From assembly GCF_019634775.1 (NCBI RefSeq), contig NZ_JAHCAS010000001.1:1866894-1930893 (forward strand): DNA of 64,000 bases. Direction: 5' to 3'. Under the pieces are notes generated by a model that saw only the letters and a program-made list of their open reading frames with translations, searched no databases and was not told the origin of the DNA. Below are positions 9,007-17,507 of this stretch, piece by piece (positions within the stretch are counted from its first letter, which is position 1; every line of letters begins with the position of its first letter). The position numbers and the translations under genes were made by a program. The stretch comes from Dokdonella sp. (GTDB taxonomy: Bacteria; Pseudomonadota; Gammaproteobacteria; Xanthomonadales; Rhodanobacteraceae).

Positions 9007-9855
9007 ATGATCAGTATCGTCCTCCCCGCCAAGAACGAGGCCGCTGCGCTGGTCGGCCTGCTGCCCAGGCTGAAAGAGGCCCGGCCCGATGCGGAAATCA
9101 TCATCGTCGACGATGGCTCGACCGATGACACGGCCGAGGTCTGCCGGGCCGCCGGCGTTACCGTGCTGAGCCGCCCGTACTCGATGGGCAATGGTGCCGC
9201 CATCAAAGCCGGTGCCAGGGCAGCCCGCGGCGACACACTTGTTTTCATGGATGCCGATGGCCAGCACGACCCCACCCTGATTGCCCGGCTGCTCGATAGG
9301 CTCGATGAGGGCTATGACATGGTCGTCGGTGCCCGTGATTGGGCCGGCCAGGCCGGGGTCAGCCGTGGCATCGCCAACACGTTGTACAACTGGCTGGCCA
9401 GCCGCATGACCGGCTTCGACGTGAAGGATCTGACCTCCGGGTTCCGCGCGGTCCGGGCGGACAAGTTCCGCGAATTCCTGCACCTGCTGCCGAACGGATT
9501 CTCCTATCCCACCACCTGCACGATGGCCTTCTTCCGCAGTGCCTATGCCGTGGCATATGAGCCCATTCCGGTTGCCAGGCGCATCGGCAAGAGCCACATC
9601 AAGCCGATCAAGGACGGCATCCGCTTCCTGCTGATCATCTTCAAGATCGCCACGCTTTATGCGCCACTCAAGCTGTTTGCCCCCATCTCCATCGCCTTCT
9701 TCCTCACTGGCCTGGGCTGGTACGGCTACACCTTTGTCACACGCCACCAGTTCACCAACATGAGCGCGCTGCTGTTTTCCGCAGCGGTGATCATCTTCCT
9801 GATCGGGCTGATCTCCGAGCAGATCACCAATTTGACCTATCGCCGAGATGGTTGA
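9007..9855 (+). CDS. GT2 polyprenyl-phosphate glycosyltransferase (DPM1/ArnC-like)
   Basis: The 282-residue protein has a GT-A fold of family GT2: an N-terminal IVLPAKNEA strand, DDGSTDDT, and the DADGQHDP metal-binding motif near residue 82. Two C-terminal membrane helices lie at roughly 215-235 and 250-270. This is the plan of dolichyl/undecaprenyl-phosphate sugar synthases, which move a sugar from a nucleotide donor to a polyprenyl phosphate on the cytoplasmic membrane face. The sugar cannot be read from sequence. It starts a plus-strand glycan operon and could supply the membrane-bound donor for the GT-C-like proteins at 22.2-26.0 kb; that link is inference. Confidence 0.85.
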   Translation: MISIVLPAKNEAAALVGLLPRLKEARPDAEIIIVDDGSTDDTAEVCRAAGVTVLSRPYSMGNGAAIKAGARAARGDTLVFMDADGQHDPTLIARLLDRLDEGYDMVVGARDWAGQAGVSRGIANTLYNWLASRMTGFDVKDLTSGFRAVRADKFREFLHLLPNGFSYPTTCTMAFFRSAYAVAYEPIPVARRIGKSHIKPIKDGIRFLLIIFKIATLYAPLKLFAPISIAFFLTGLGWYGYTFVTRHQFTNMSALLFSAAVIIFLIGLISEQITNLTYRRDG

Positions 9856-9944
9856 ACCGGCACTGGCAGCCGGCTGCGTGGGTGCAGGACCTTGGGCAAC
9901 GCCAGTCCCGCTGGATAAACTGGTCCAGCCAACGGGAGCAGGTA

Positions 9945-10244
9945 ATGCGATTGAGCCACGAACACAGACAGGCGTTGAAGATGCTGGCCCTGGAAGAGGC
10001 CGGGCCGGGCGCGCGGCTGCGGCTGTTTGGTTCACGGCTGAACGATCATGCCCGTGGCGGCGACGTTGACCTGCTGCTGGAGATGGACACCCCGGTGGCG
10101 CAACCGGCACCGCTGATGGCCAGAATCGCCGCGCGCGCAGGCCGGGTCATGGACGGTCGCAAAGTGGATGTGCTGCTGCTGGCCCCGAACCTGCTGCGAT
10201 TGCCGATCCACGATATCGCGCTGAAAGAAGGGGTGCTGCTGTGA
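9945..10244 (+). CDS. mntA: MntA-type nucleotidyltransferase antitoxin
   Basis: The 99-residue protein is a minimal nucleotidyltransferase. It has Gly29-Ser30 of the GSx motif, the metal-binding pair Asp40/Asp42 in GGDVDL, and a third acidic residue, Asp75 in KVDVLL. All catalytic positions are present. In HepT-MntA systems this enzyme AMPylates a tyrosine on the HEPN toxin and silences it. The start at 9945 was chosen because GGGAGCAGG precedes it; a longer frame from 9852 lacks family similarity. Its stop overlaps the toxin start by 4 nt, so they are co-translated. Confidence 0.85.
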   Translation: MRLSHEHRQALKMLALEEAGPGARLRLFGSRLNDHARGGDVDLLLEMDTPVAQPAPLMARIAARAGRVMDGRKVDVLLLAPNLLRLPIHDIALKEGVLL

Positions 10245-10726
10245 GTGCGGATGCAGCGCTGATTCATCGACTGCGGTTTTTGACCCGCGTCGTGCAGCGT
10301 GAGCGCAAGCACCTGCTGGCAACCGATCACCGGGTGTTTGCGCAGGCATTCACCGTGGAACGCGCCAAGGCGCTGGATGCCGATATTGAACAGGCGGAAC
10401 GGGTCGAGGCCTTTGCTTCCCGCTTTGCGCGTCTGCAAGACACCTTGGGCGACAAAGTGATCCCGACCCTGCTGCACGCGCTGGGTGAGCCCGTGGGTGT
10501 GGCCATTGACAACCTCGATCGCGCCGAGCGGCTGGGCTGGCTGGCGTCAGCAGACCAATGGCTGGCCGTTCGACGGCTGCGCAACCAGATGGTGCACGAA
10601 TACATCGAAGATCCTGCAATTCTGGCCAGCGCCCTGGAGGCCGCGCATGAACAGGTGCCGATGTTGGTCACCACCGCTGAGGCGTTGCTGGCGGAAATCC
10701 AGGCGCGCGGCTGGGCGGCGGCGTGA
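10241..10726 (+). CDS. hepT: HepT-type HEPN ribonuclease toxin
   Basis: This all-helical 161-residue protein (GTG start) has the HEPN catalytic signature R-x4-H as Arg114-His119 (RNQMVH). Tyr121 completes the R-x4-H-x-Y motif that is the AMPylation target in characterised HepT toxins. The active site looks intact. HEPN toxins of this group cut RNA unless modified by the partner MntA, encoded just upstream. Its end overlaps the next glycosyltransferase start by 4 nt (GTGA), so the toxin-antitoxin pair lies inside a glycan operon instead of standing alone. Confidence 0.87.
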   Translation: MSADAALIHRLRFLTRVVQRERKHLLATDHRVFAQAFTVERAKALDADIEQAERVEAFASRFARLQDTLGDKVIPTLLHALGEPVGVAIDNLDRAERLGWLASADQWLAVRRLRNQMVHEYIEDPAILASALEAAHEQVPMLVTTAEALLAEIQARGWAAA

Positions 10727-11883
10727 ACGACCGGTTGGCGCCAGCGGCACGCCCTCGTATCTTGCTCATCACTCGCAACCTGCCCCCGTTGGTGGGCGGC
10801 ATGGAACGGCTGAACTGGCATCTGGCGGAAGAACTCGCCAAACAGGCACAGGTGCACATCGTGGGGCCCAGAGGCTGCGCAGCGCTCGCCCCCACCGGCG
10901 TGATCATGACCGAAGTGCCGCTCAAGCCCTTGTGGCGGTTTCTGCTGCTAGGTGGTCTGGCTGCATGGCGAGTGGCCAGGCGCTTTCAGCCGGATGTCGT
11001 GCTGGCAGGAAGCGGATTGACTGCACCATTGGCGTTGTTCGCTGCGCGTCGCAGTGGCGCCCGCGCCCACGCCTATGTGCATGGCCTGGACGTGGCAGTG
11101 CGGCACCCCATATATCGGGCCATTTGGCTGCGAGCACTGCGCAGGCTGGATGGCGTGATCGCCAACAGCGGCCCCACCGCCACGCTCTGCCGCAGCATCG
11201 GAATCCGTGAAGACAGGCTTGGCATCGTCCATCCAGGTGTTGACCTTCCCGAGGCCGACGCCACCCCGTCATCACGGCTGGATGGCATCGACAACCGCCC
11301 CCTGCTGCTTTCAGTTGGCCGCCTGTCCACACGAAAAGGGCTGCGTGAGTTCGTAAGCCAGGCCCTTCCCGCCATCGTCGCCCGTCATCCAAAAACCTTG
11401 CTGCTGATCGTGGGTGAAGCCCCGGCTCAGGCCCTGCATGCCCAGGCGCAGACACCCGAATCCATCCAGGCCGCCGCCGATGCGGCCGGCGTGGGCGGCA
11501 ACCTGCGGTTTCTTGGCGTGATCACCGATTACAAGGAATTGGGGCAGATCTACCGCGCCTGCGATGCGCATGTGTTCCCCGTACGCGAGATTCCCGGCGA
11601 CCCCGAAGGCTTCGGCATGGTGGCGGTGGAAGCCGCAGCGCACGGCCTGCCCACGATCGCCTTTGCCACCGGCGGCATCGTGGATGCCGTGGCAGAAGGG
11701 AAATCCGGTCATCTGGTGCCGCCCGGCGATTACCCGGCCTTCGTCGAGGCCACGTTGCGAGCAATTGAGGAAGGCCAAGAACTGCGTGCCACTTGCCTGC
11801 CGTTTGCGGCGCAGTTTGCCTGGTCCATGTTCGGGGCTGGCGTCTGGACGTTGCTGGCAGCAAACCCCGAGGCTTCGGCATGA
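10723..11883 (+). CDS. GT4-family glycosyltransferase
   Basis: The 386-residue GT-B fold enzyme resembles GT4 (glycosyl transferases group 1). The N-terminal half has RNLPPLVGGMER. The C-terminal half has LLSVGRLSTRKG and the E-x7-E-like region PEGFGMVAVEAAAHGLP (near 295), which holds the donor nucleotide-sugar. It works on the cytoplasmic face of the membrane in polysaccharide or glycolipid synthesis. The GTG start overlaps the HepT stop, and its own stop overlaps the next start by 4 nt. Acceptor and sugar are unknown. Confidence 0.88.
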   Translation: MNDRLAPAARPRILLITRNLPPLVGGMERLNWHLAEELAKQAQVHIVGPRGCAALAPTGVIMTEVPLKPLWRFLLLGGLAAWRVARRFQPDVVLAGSGLTAPLALFAARRSGARAHAYVHGLDVAVRHPIYRAIWLRALRRLDGVIANSGPTATLCRSIGIREDRLGIVHPGVDLPEADATPSSRLDGIDNRPLLLSVGRLSTRKGLREFVSQALPAIVARHPKTLLLIVGEAPAQALHAQAQTPESIQAAADAAGVGGNLRFLGVITDYKELGQIYRACDAHVFPVREIPGDPEGFGMVAVEAAAHGLPTIAFATGGIVDAVAEGKSGHLVPPGDYPAFVEATLRAIEEGQELRATCLPFAAQFAWSMFGAGVWTLLAANPEASA

Positions 11884-12647
11884 ACGGCGCTTCCCACGAT
11901 GCCGTGCGCCAACCCCATGCCGTGCTGGACCTTGGTTCGCGCACGGCCAAGGCACTGAAAATCGAACGGCTGCTGGATCTGCAGGCGCGGTCACAGCCGC
12001 TGCGCCTGCTGGAAATCGGCACCGGCTCCGGCGGCATCGCCCATTACTTTGCTACCCATCCGAGCCTGCGCTGTGAGGTGGATGCGGTCGATGTGGTCGA
12101 CAATCGGCTGACAACCGGGGACTACCGCTTTCAGCAGGTGGAGGGTGTGGCGCTGCCGTTTGCAGATGGCCGCTTCGACGTTGTCATCAGCAACCACGTC
12201 ATCGAACATGTCGGCGATGCCAGCGCGCAAGCGCAGCACCTGCGTGAAATCCGCCGCGTCATGCACCCTGATGGCGTGGGTTATCTGGCCGTACCCAACC
12301 GCTGGATGCTGACCGAGCCGCACTATCGGCTCATGTTCCTGAGCTGGTGGCCACGCAGCTTGCGCACGCCTTATTTGCGGCTGATGGGCAAAGGCACGTT
12401 CTACGACTGCGAGCCGCTGCAATTGGGACAACTGGAGCGCATGTTGACCGCAGCCGGCTTCCGCCATCGCAATCTGTGCATCCAAGCGCTGCGGGAAACT
12501 TTCGAGATCGAGCGCCCCGCTGGCGGTGCCACAAAATTGTTGCGCAAGATTCCCGATGGCCTGCTGCGGCCGTTTCGTCGAATCATCCCTACGTTGATCT
12601 ATCGCATCGAGAAAAAGCAACCGTGGGCTGAATCGCATGCAGGCTGA
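11880..12647 (+). CDS. Class I SAM-dependent methyltransferase
   Basis: The 255-residue protein has the Rossmann methyltransferase motif LLEIGTGSGG (SAM binding, near residue 45), an acidic post-motif region (DAVDVVDN), and FDVVISNHVIEHV, as in Methyltransf_11/23 enzymes of sugar clusters. A basic, aromatic C-terminus (IEKKQPW) may touch the membrane. The ATG at 11880 overlaps the upstream stop by 4 nt, so this start is preferred over a longer frame. It probably methylates a sugar or lipid-linked glycan, but the substrate cannot be told. Confidence 0.85.
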   Translation: MNGASHDAVRQPHAVLDLGSRTAKALKIERLLDLQARSQPLRLLEIGTGSGGIAHYFATHPSLRCEVDAVDVVDNRLTTGDYRFQQVEGVALPFADGRFDVVISNHVIEHVGDASAQAQHLREIRRVMHPDGVGYLAVPNRWMLTEPHYRLMFLSWWPRSLRTPYLRLMGKGTFYDCEPLQLGQLERMLTAAGFRHRNLCIQALRETFEIERPAGGATKLLRKIPDGLLRPFRRIIPTLIYRIEKKQPWAESHAG

Positions 12648-13653
12648 AACGATAGAAGTGAGCAACCCTGAGCGTCTTGTCAAAAGCCCGCGAGTCAGCG
12701 TCCTGATGATTACCTTCAATCATGCAGGCTATATCGCCGAAGCGATCGAGGGCGTGCTGCGACAGGAATGCGACTTTCCCATTGAGTTGATCATCGGCGA
12801 AGACGCCTCCACGGACGCAACCTTGCAGGTCGCTCTCGAATACCAGCGCCGCCATCCTGAAATAATTCGTGTCGTTCATTCGGCTGCCAATGTGGGGATG
12901 AACGCCAACGCGCTCCGCATCTTTGCAAAGGCAAGGGGGGGGTATGTGGCGTACTGTGAGGGCGACGACTTCTGGTGTGCACCGGACAAGTTGGCGCGAC
13001 AGGTTGCGCTGATGGAAAGCGATGATCGGATCGGCATCGTGCATACGGACTGGACACGCGCCACCTTTCAGGATGTGGGCTGGAAGCATGACGCCCGCAA
13101 GTCGGTTCATCGCCGCGTTCCCCTGAGGTATCTGCGCGGGAACATTTTCAAGACATGGCACTATCCGAAGATTCTCAGGACCTGCACCATCCTGCTGCGC
13201 AAGCAATCAATGGAGGATTGGTACCAATCCGGGCTGATGGATGACAGCTACCTTTTCGGCGACAGCGTGTTGTCCGCGTGGATCACATCTCGCTGGCAAG
13301 TGGGGTATATCCCTGCGGTCACGGCCGTGTACCGGGTCAGTCCGAACTCCGCACTGCGTTCAGGTGCTGGATCGCGGGTAGCTTTCTACCGCTCCGCGCT
13401 GAAATTCGATACTGCGGCTCGCACCTACTTTTCCGGCATCACCGACTATCCATCTGGCTACCGGTGGGAATCTGCTGTCGGGTTGCTGCTCTGGGGGCTG
13501 CGGGCGCGGGACTTTTCCGCGGCCAAGGATGCGCTGCGCGATCTCTGCAGGCATTTCACCGTAGCCGGTTTTGTCATTGCCGCTTTGCACGCTGTCATCA
13601 TGCGGCTGCCCAGCATCAGGCGCTTGCGCGACACGCAAATGTCCGCGCAATAA
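12637..13653 (+). CDS. GT2-family glycosyltransferase
   Basis: The 338-residue enzyme has an N-terminal GT-A domain: SVLMITFNHAGYIAEAI opens it, then IIGEDASTDAT, and the metal motif appears as EGDDFW near residue 110. The family usually transfers a sugar from a nucleotide donor to a growing lipid-linked glycan in the cytoplasm. The C-terminal 120 residues show no recognised domain. It overlaps the methyltransferase by 11 nt and is followed after 19 nt by the flippase gene, consistent with one operon. Confidence 0.87.
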   Translation: MQAETIEVSNPERLVKSPRVSVLMITFNHAGYIAEAIEGVLRQECDFPIELIIGEDASTDATLQVALEYQRRHPEIIRVVHSAANVGMNANALRIFAKARGGYVAYCEGDDFWCAPDKLARQVALMESDDRIGIVHTDWTRATFQDVGWKHDARKSVHRRVPLRYLRGNIFKTWHYPKILRTCTILLRKQSMEDWYQSGLMDDSYLFGDSVLSAWITSRWQVGYIPAVTAVYRVSPNSALRSGAGSRVAFYRSALKFDTAARTYFSGITDYPSGYRWESAVGLLLWGLRARDFSAAKDALRDLCRHFTVAGFVIAALHAVIMRLPSIRRLRDTQMSAQ

Positions 13654-13672
13654 CCTTGACGGCAACGACGCA

Positions 13673-14971
13673 ATGAGAAAATGGCAGGGCCCAAGTTTGT
13701 ACGGATACAGGCCGGGACGACTTGGCCAGAACACCTTGTACGGAACGGCGGGGCTGGGCGCGCGCGCGGTAATGCAGGCGGCTTACCTGCTGATCGTTTC
13801 GCGCTGGCTTGGCGCAGACGGCTACGGCCTGTTTGCGGGCTCAGTGGCGATGGTCGTTGTTGGCGCGCCGCTGGCGAACTGGGGAAGTGCGTTTCTGCTC
13901 ACGCGCTACATTGCGCGGAATCGCGCCAGTTCGCGTGCGATGTGGGCGACTGCCCTTGTGCAAACGGGTGTGGTGGGCAGCCTGCTGGCCCTTATCGTGC
14001 TGGTGATCTCCGCTCAGTTGTTGCAGCAGCGATTGTCGCCGACCTTCATGCTCTTGTTGGCTGCGTCCGAATTGCTGCTGCTTCCTGCGGTGCATGCCGC
14101 CACCAGTCATTGTTTCGCATTGGGACGCGGAATGGCGTCGGCAATCGTGATGTGCCTTGTCCCGCTGGGGCGCGTCTTGGCGATGCTGGGTTTCATCGTC
14201 ATGGGTCTTGCCGGTACGCCGGATCACGCGGCTACCGCGCATTTCACCGGCTCACTGCTGGGCTTTGCAGCGGCAGCAGCAGTGGTGGCCACTGTTGATG
14301 GATGGCCGGCCTGGCGCTCGCGCCTGCCGCTACGCGATGCTTTTCGGCAGGGTACGGCCTATGCCGTCAGCAACGCGGCTGGAAGCAGCTATCAGGAAGC
14401 GGACAAGATCCTGATGCTGCAAATCCTCGGTGCTGCGGTCGTCGGCCCTTACACCATCGCCTTTCGCATCGCCAGCATCTTCCTGATGCCGGTGGCCGCA
14501 CTTGCCAGTGCCAGCCTGCCGCGTCTCATGGCGCGCACAAGTGATGATGGGCGAGCGCAGACCTTTCGCGCGATGTTGTTGTCCGGAGTTGGTTATGGCG
14601 TGCTGGCAGGCGTTGCGATCCTGCTGGCGGGACCTTGGGTGCCGCGCCTGTTTGGCGATGACTATGCATTGGCTACGCGCTACCTGGGCCTGCTGGCGTT
14701 ATGGCCTGCGCTGTTTGCACTGCGCCAATGCCTGGCCACGTACCTGACCGCAATCCATCGACAGGGCGCACGCAACTGTGCTGAAGTCTTGGGGTTGCTG
14801 ATCGTGGTGCTGTTGAACCTGCTGCTGCTGCCAGGCATGGGGGGCGAGGCTGCGGTTCTGGCATTGCTGGCCTCGGAAGTCGTGGTGACTGCCATGATGG
14901 CTGTGCTTGTCAGGCAGCGGCATCGTGCTTGGAATGCACTGAAAGCGGGAAAGGACAAACATGGCTACTGA
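13673..14971 (+). CDS. Wzx-like polysaccharide flippase
   Basis: The 432-residue protein is almost entirely hydrophobic, with about 12 predicted membrane helices and the MOP-superfamily layout of polysaccharide biosynthesis proteins. Typical features are the start RLGQNTLYGTAGLGARAV and the mid-protein EADKILMLQILG segment. It should flip an undecaprenyl-linked glycan across the inner membrane. The ATG at 13673 was chosen because it gives the family N-terminus. No Wzy polymerase is apparent next to it. Its end overlaps the following FkbM gene by 11 nt. Confidence 0.85.
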   Translation: MRKWQGPSLYGYRPGRLGQNTLYGTAGLGARAVMQAAYLLIVSRWLGADGYGLFAGSVAMVVVGAPLANWGSAFLLTRYIARNRASSRAMWATALVQTGVVGSLLALIVLVISAQLLQQRLSPTFMLLLAASELLLLPAVHAATSHCFALGRGMASAIVMCLVPLGRVLAMLGFIVMGLAGTPDHAATAHFTGSLLGFAAAAAVVATVDGWPAWRSRLPLRDAFRQGTAYAVSNAAGSSYQEADKILMLQILGAAVVGPYTIAFRIASIFLMPVAALASASLPRLMARTSDDGRAQTFRAMLLSGVGYGVLAGVAILLAGPWVPRLFGDDYALATRYLGLLALWPALFALRQCLATYLTAIHRQGARNCAEVLGLLIVVLLNLLLLPGMGGEAAVLALLASEVVVTAMMAVLVRQRHRAWNALKAGKDKHGY

Positions 14972-15742
14972 ACAGCGATGGCTGAATGGTTTGTTGTCGC
15001 AAATTGACTTTCACTTGCGCGGTTGCGCCCGGGGTCGGAGAGATCAAAACTTCGATTGGAAATGGTTCAGAAGGTTGCCGACTGCCCATTTTATCGATAC
15101 ACGTCGCCGCATACGGAAACTGCTTGGTCGGCTGAATGGCAATGTGCCAAAAGGCTACTCAGTGGAATGGTTGGTGGAAAATTCATCAAAACTTTGGCAG
15201 ACGCGCCAATTGCTTCAGGATGATTTGAGTCGGCGGCAGTTCGATGATGCAATAACGCTCAAGATCGTTGGCTATCGTCGCGCATACTTCCCTCCCGAAG
15301 CGTTCGATGAATATCTGGAATTGTGCGCATCGCGACCGTTCGTGCATGAGGAATTGCCAAACAAGTACATGAACGTGCCGTTGCGCGAACTGGAGGTGAG
15401 TCGTGCAGGCGCATGTGCAAACATCATTGCGACGGATGGATTTCTGGATTCCATCAATCTTTACCGTCAATATTTCGTGGAGCGTGCTGGCGTCGACTTT
15501 GCGCCACAGCCAGGCGAAACGGTGATTGATTGCGGCGCATGTATTGGCGAGGTGGCTACCTTGTTTGCCTTGCTTGTCGGCGCGAGCGGGCAGGTACACA
15601 TGTTCGATCCGATGCCCGTGCACGTGGCATTCTGCAACTTGCAGAAGACGTTGAATCCCAGCCTTGCCAGTCGAATGCACATTGTGCCGATGGCGGTTGG
15701 GGCTGAACCGCCCCGGCTTTCGTGGAGGCTGTTTGGTTTAAG

Positions 15743-16693
15743 TCAGACCAGCTCGGCAACGGGCCTCTCGGCGAGTTGCCGGTAGTAGTTTGCCTCAGCC
15801 TCTGCCGGCGGGATATGCCCGATCGATCCGAGGAGGCGTTGGGTGTTGAACCACGACACCCATTCCAGCGTCGCCAGCTCCACCGCTGCCTTCGTCTTCC
15901 AAGGGCCACGTCGGTGGATCAGTTCGGCCTTGTAGAGTCCGTTGATGGTCTCGGCCAGCGCGTTGTCATAGCTGTCTCCTCGGCTGCCAACGGACGGCTC
16001 GATGCCCGCTTCGGCGAGCCGCTCGCTGTAGCGAATCGACACGTACTGCGAACCCCGATCGCTGTGATGGATCAGCGTGCCGTCACGCTCCGGCTGGCGT
16101 GCGTACAGCGCCTGCTCCAGCGCATCGAGTACGAAGTCCGTCCGCATCGAGTCGCTGACCCGCCAGCCCACGATGCGGCGGGCGAACACGTCGATGACGA
16201 AGGCCACGTACAGCCAGCCCTGCCAGGTCGAAACGTAGGTGAAGTCCGACACCCACAGCTGGTTCGGCCGTTCGGCGCGGAACTGCCGGTTCACCTTGTC
16301 CTGTGGGCACGGCACGTTGCGATCACTGATCGTCGTTCGCACCGCTTTTCCGCGCATCACGCCGCGCAGGCCCTGCTGGCGCATCAGTCGCTCGACCGTG
16401 CATCGAGCCACCGTGATGCCCTCACGGCCGAGCTGTCGCCACACTTTGTTGGTGCCATAGACCTGCAGGTTGGCCCGCCATACCCGGTGGATCTCGGGAA
16501 TCAGGGCCTCGTCGCGCTTCGCCCTCGCCGGGCGTCGCTCAGGCTCGCGATGGCGGGCCGCGTGTCGCCGGTAGCCGGACGGGGCGATCTGCAAGGCCCT
16601 GCAGATCGGCTCGACCCCGAACGTGCTCCGGTGCGTGGCGACAAACGTCCTCAGGGCTTCAGCCGGCGGTCGAGCTCCGCCTGGGCGAAAAAA
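15743..16693 (-). CDS. IS3-family transposase OrfB (expressed by -1 frameshift)
   Basis: This is the catalytic half of the IS3 transposase, with an HTH_21-like region ([10 protein letters not shown]) followed by an rve integrase core. The D-D-E residues are visible as [18 protein letters not shown] and the E of [12 protein letters not shown]. It has no good start of its own. The OrfA frame contains the slippery heptamer T-TTT-TTC on the minus strand (16693-16687), and a -1 slip there leads exactly into this frame, giving the usual OrfAB fusion. The frame continues open upstream to 16888, but that part overlaps orfA and is not coding. Confidence 0.92.
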   Translation of the reverse strand, partial: FFRPGGARPPAEALRTFVATHRSTFGVEPICRALQIAPSGYRRHAARHREPERRPARAKRDEALIPEIHRVWRANLQVYGTNKVWRQLGREGITVARCTVERLMRQQGLRGVMRGKAVRTTISDRNVPCPQDKVNRQFRAERPNQLWVSDFTYVSTWQGWLYVAFVIDVFARRIVGWRVSDSMRTDFVLDALEQALYARQPERDGTLIHHSDRGSQYVSIRYSERLAEAGIEPSVGSRGDSYDNALAETINGLYKAELIHRRGPWKTKAAVELATLEWVSWFNTQRLLGSIGHIPPAEAEANYYRQLAERPVAELV

Positions 16694-16974
16694 GCACTCG
16701 CCAGCTTCAGGATCTCGTTGGCCCGGCGCAGTTCCCTGTTCTCGCGCTCCAGTTCCTTCATCCGCTTGGCGTCCGCGGTCGTCACGCCATCGCGCATCCC
16801 CGCATCGACCTCGTGCTGCTTCACCCACGTCAGCAGCGTCTGCGGCACACAGCCGATCTTGGGGGCGATCGACTCCACGGCCGTCCACAGCGACGGGTAC
16901 TCTCCGCGATGCTCCAGCACCATCCGGACTGCACGCTCGCGGACCTCAGGGGAAAACTTCTTCGACTTGTTCAT
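16651..16974 (-). CDS. IS3-family transposase OrfA
   Basis: The 107-residue protein begins [19 protein letters not shown], a helix-turn-helix of the HTH_Tnp_1 type that binds the terminal repeats. It ends in a leucine-zipper-like coil ([18 protein letters not shown]) used for multimerisation. The last residues ([10 protein letters not shown]) contain the T-TTT-TTC slip site that produces OrfAB. OrfA alone often acts as a transposition regulator in this family. Confidence 0.93.
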   Translation of the reverse strand: MNKSKKFSPEVRERAVRMVLEHRGEYPSLWTAVESIAPKIGCVPQTLLTWVKQHEVDAGMRDGVTTADAKRMKELERENRELRRANEILKLASAFFAQAELDRRLKP

Positions 16975-17507
16975 GGCTCCATTCTCTCAAGAGTTGGAGC
17001 CTCCACGTTTCCCGGGGCGGTTCAGGGCTGCTTCCAACGGGCGTCCGGCCCTGGCCTCGGATGCGACGAAAATTCAACCCAACGCCATACCGGACACCAC
17101 GTTTCCGTTTGTCTCAATCGACGACTATGTCCGAGACAACGGAGTTCGTCCAAACGTCATCAAGATGGATATTGAAGGCGGTGAATGTGACGCCTTGCGT
17201 GGTGCGGAACAAACATTGCGAACGTTCCAGCCAAGATTGATGATCTCCGCTTACCACCGAACGGATGATCTATGGGGGCTGCGCGAGCAGATTCAGGCGA
17301 TCAACCCTAATTACAGGTTCCACTTCGGGCACCATACCCCTGTTCAGTGGGAGTCTGTGCTATATGCAGTTTAGTGCCTCCATGTGTTTTGAATGCAGTT
17401 ATGTCTGCATTTGGCGCAGTTTAAATGCTTATTGAGTTAGTTTCGTTTTTTATCATGAATTTTTAGTCCGTGTTGGACTGCTAGAGTCAAGACATTTTGG
17501 AGTGGAA

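Larger units (their letters stand above)
15704..17024 (-). mobile_element. IS3-family insertion sequence, complete
   Basis: The 1321-bp element is bounded by imperfect inverted repeats of about 25 bp. The left end is TGAACCGCCCCGG and the right end is its complement; a second matching block CGTGGAGGCT lies after a 4-bp mismatch zone. A 4-bp direct repeat GGGC flanks it at 15700-15703 and 17025-17028. It carries orfA and orfB on the minus strand with a frameshift site between them. All parts look intact, so it may still be mobile. Confidence 0.95.
14961..17374 (+). pseudogene. FkbM-family methyltransferase split by IS insertion
   Basis: The 5' part (14961-15703) and 3' part (17029-17374) are one gene interrupted by the IS at 15704-17024. 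Removing the element and one 4-bp target copy restores an uninterrupted 362-codon frame. In the restored protein the SAM-binding ETVIDCGACIGEVATLF lies in the first half and the FkbM signature NVIKMDIEGGE in the second. FkbM enzymes are O-methyltransferases common in surface-glycan loci. In the present form the 5' frame runs a few codons into the IS and stops at 15785, so the protein lacks its C-terminal third and is presumably inactive. The clean junction implies a recent insertion. Confidence 0.93.

Noticed and set aside
15722..17374. A 550-residue plus-strand ORF
   Set aside because: Its first two thirds are antisense to the transposase. Only the tail, the displaced FkbM C-terminus, is meaningful and is annotated in the pseudogene.
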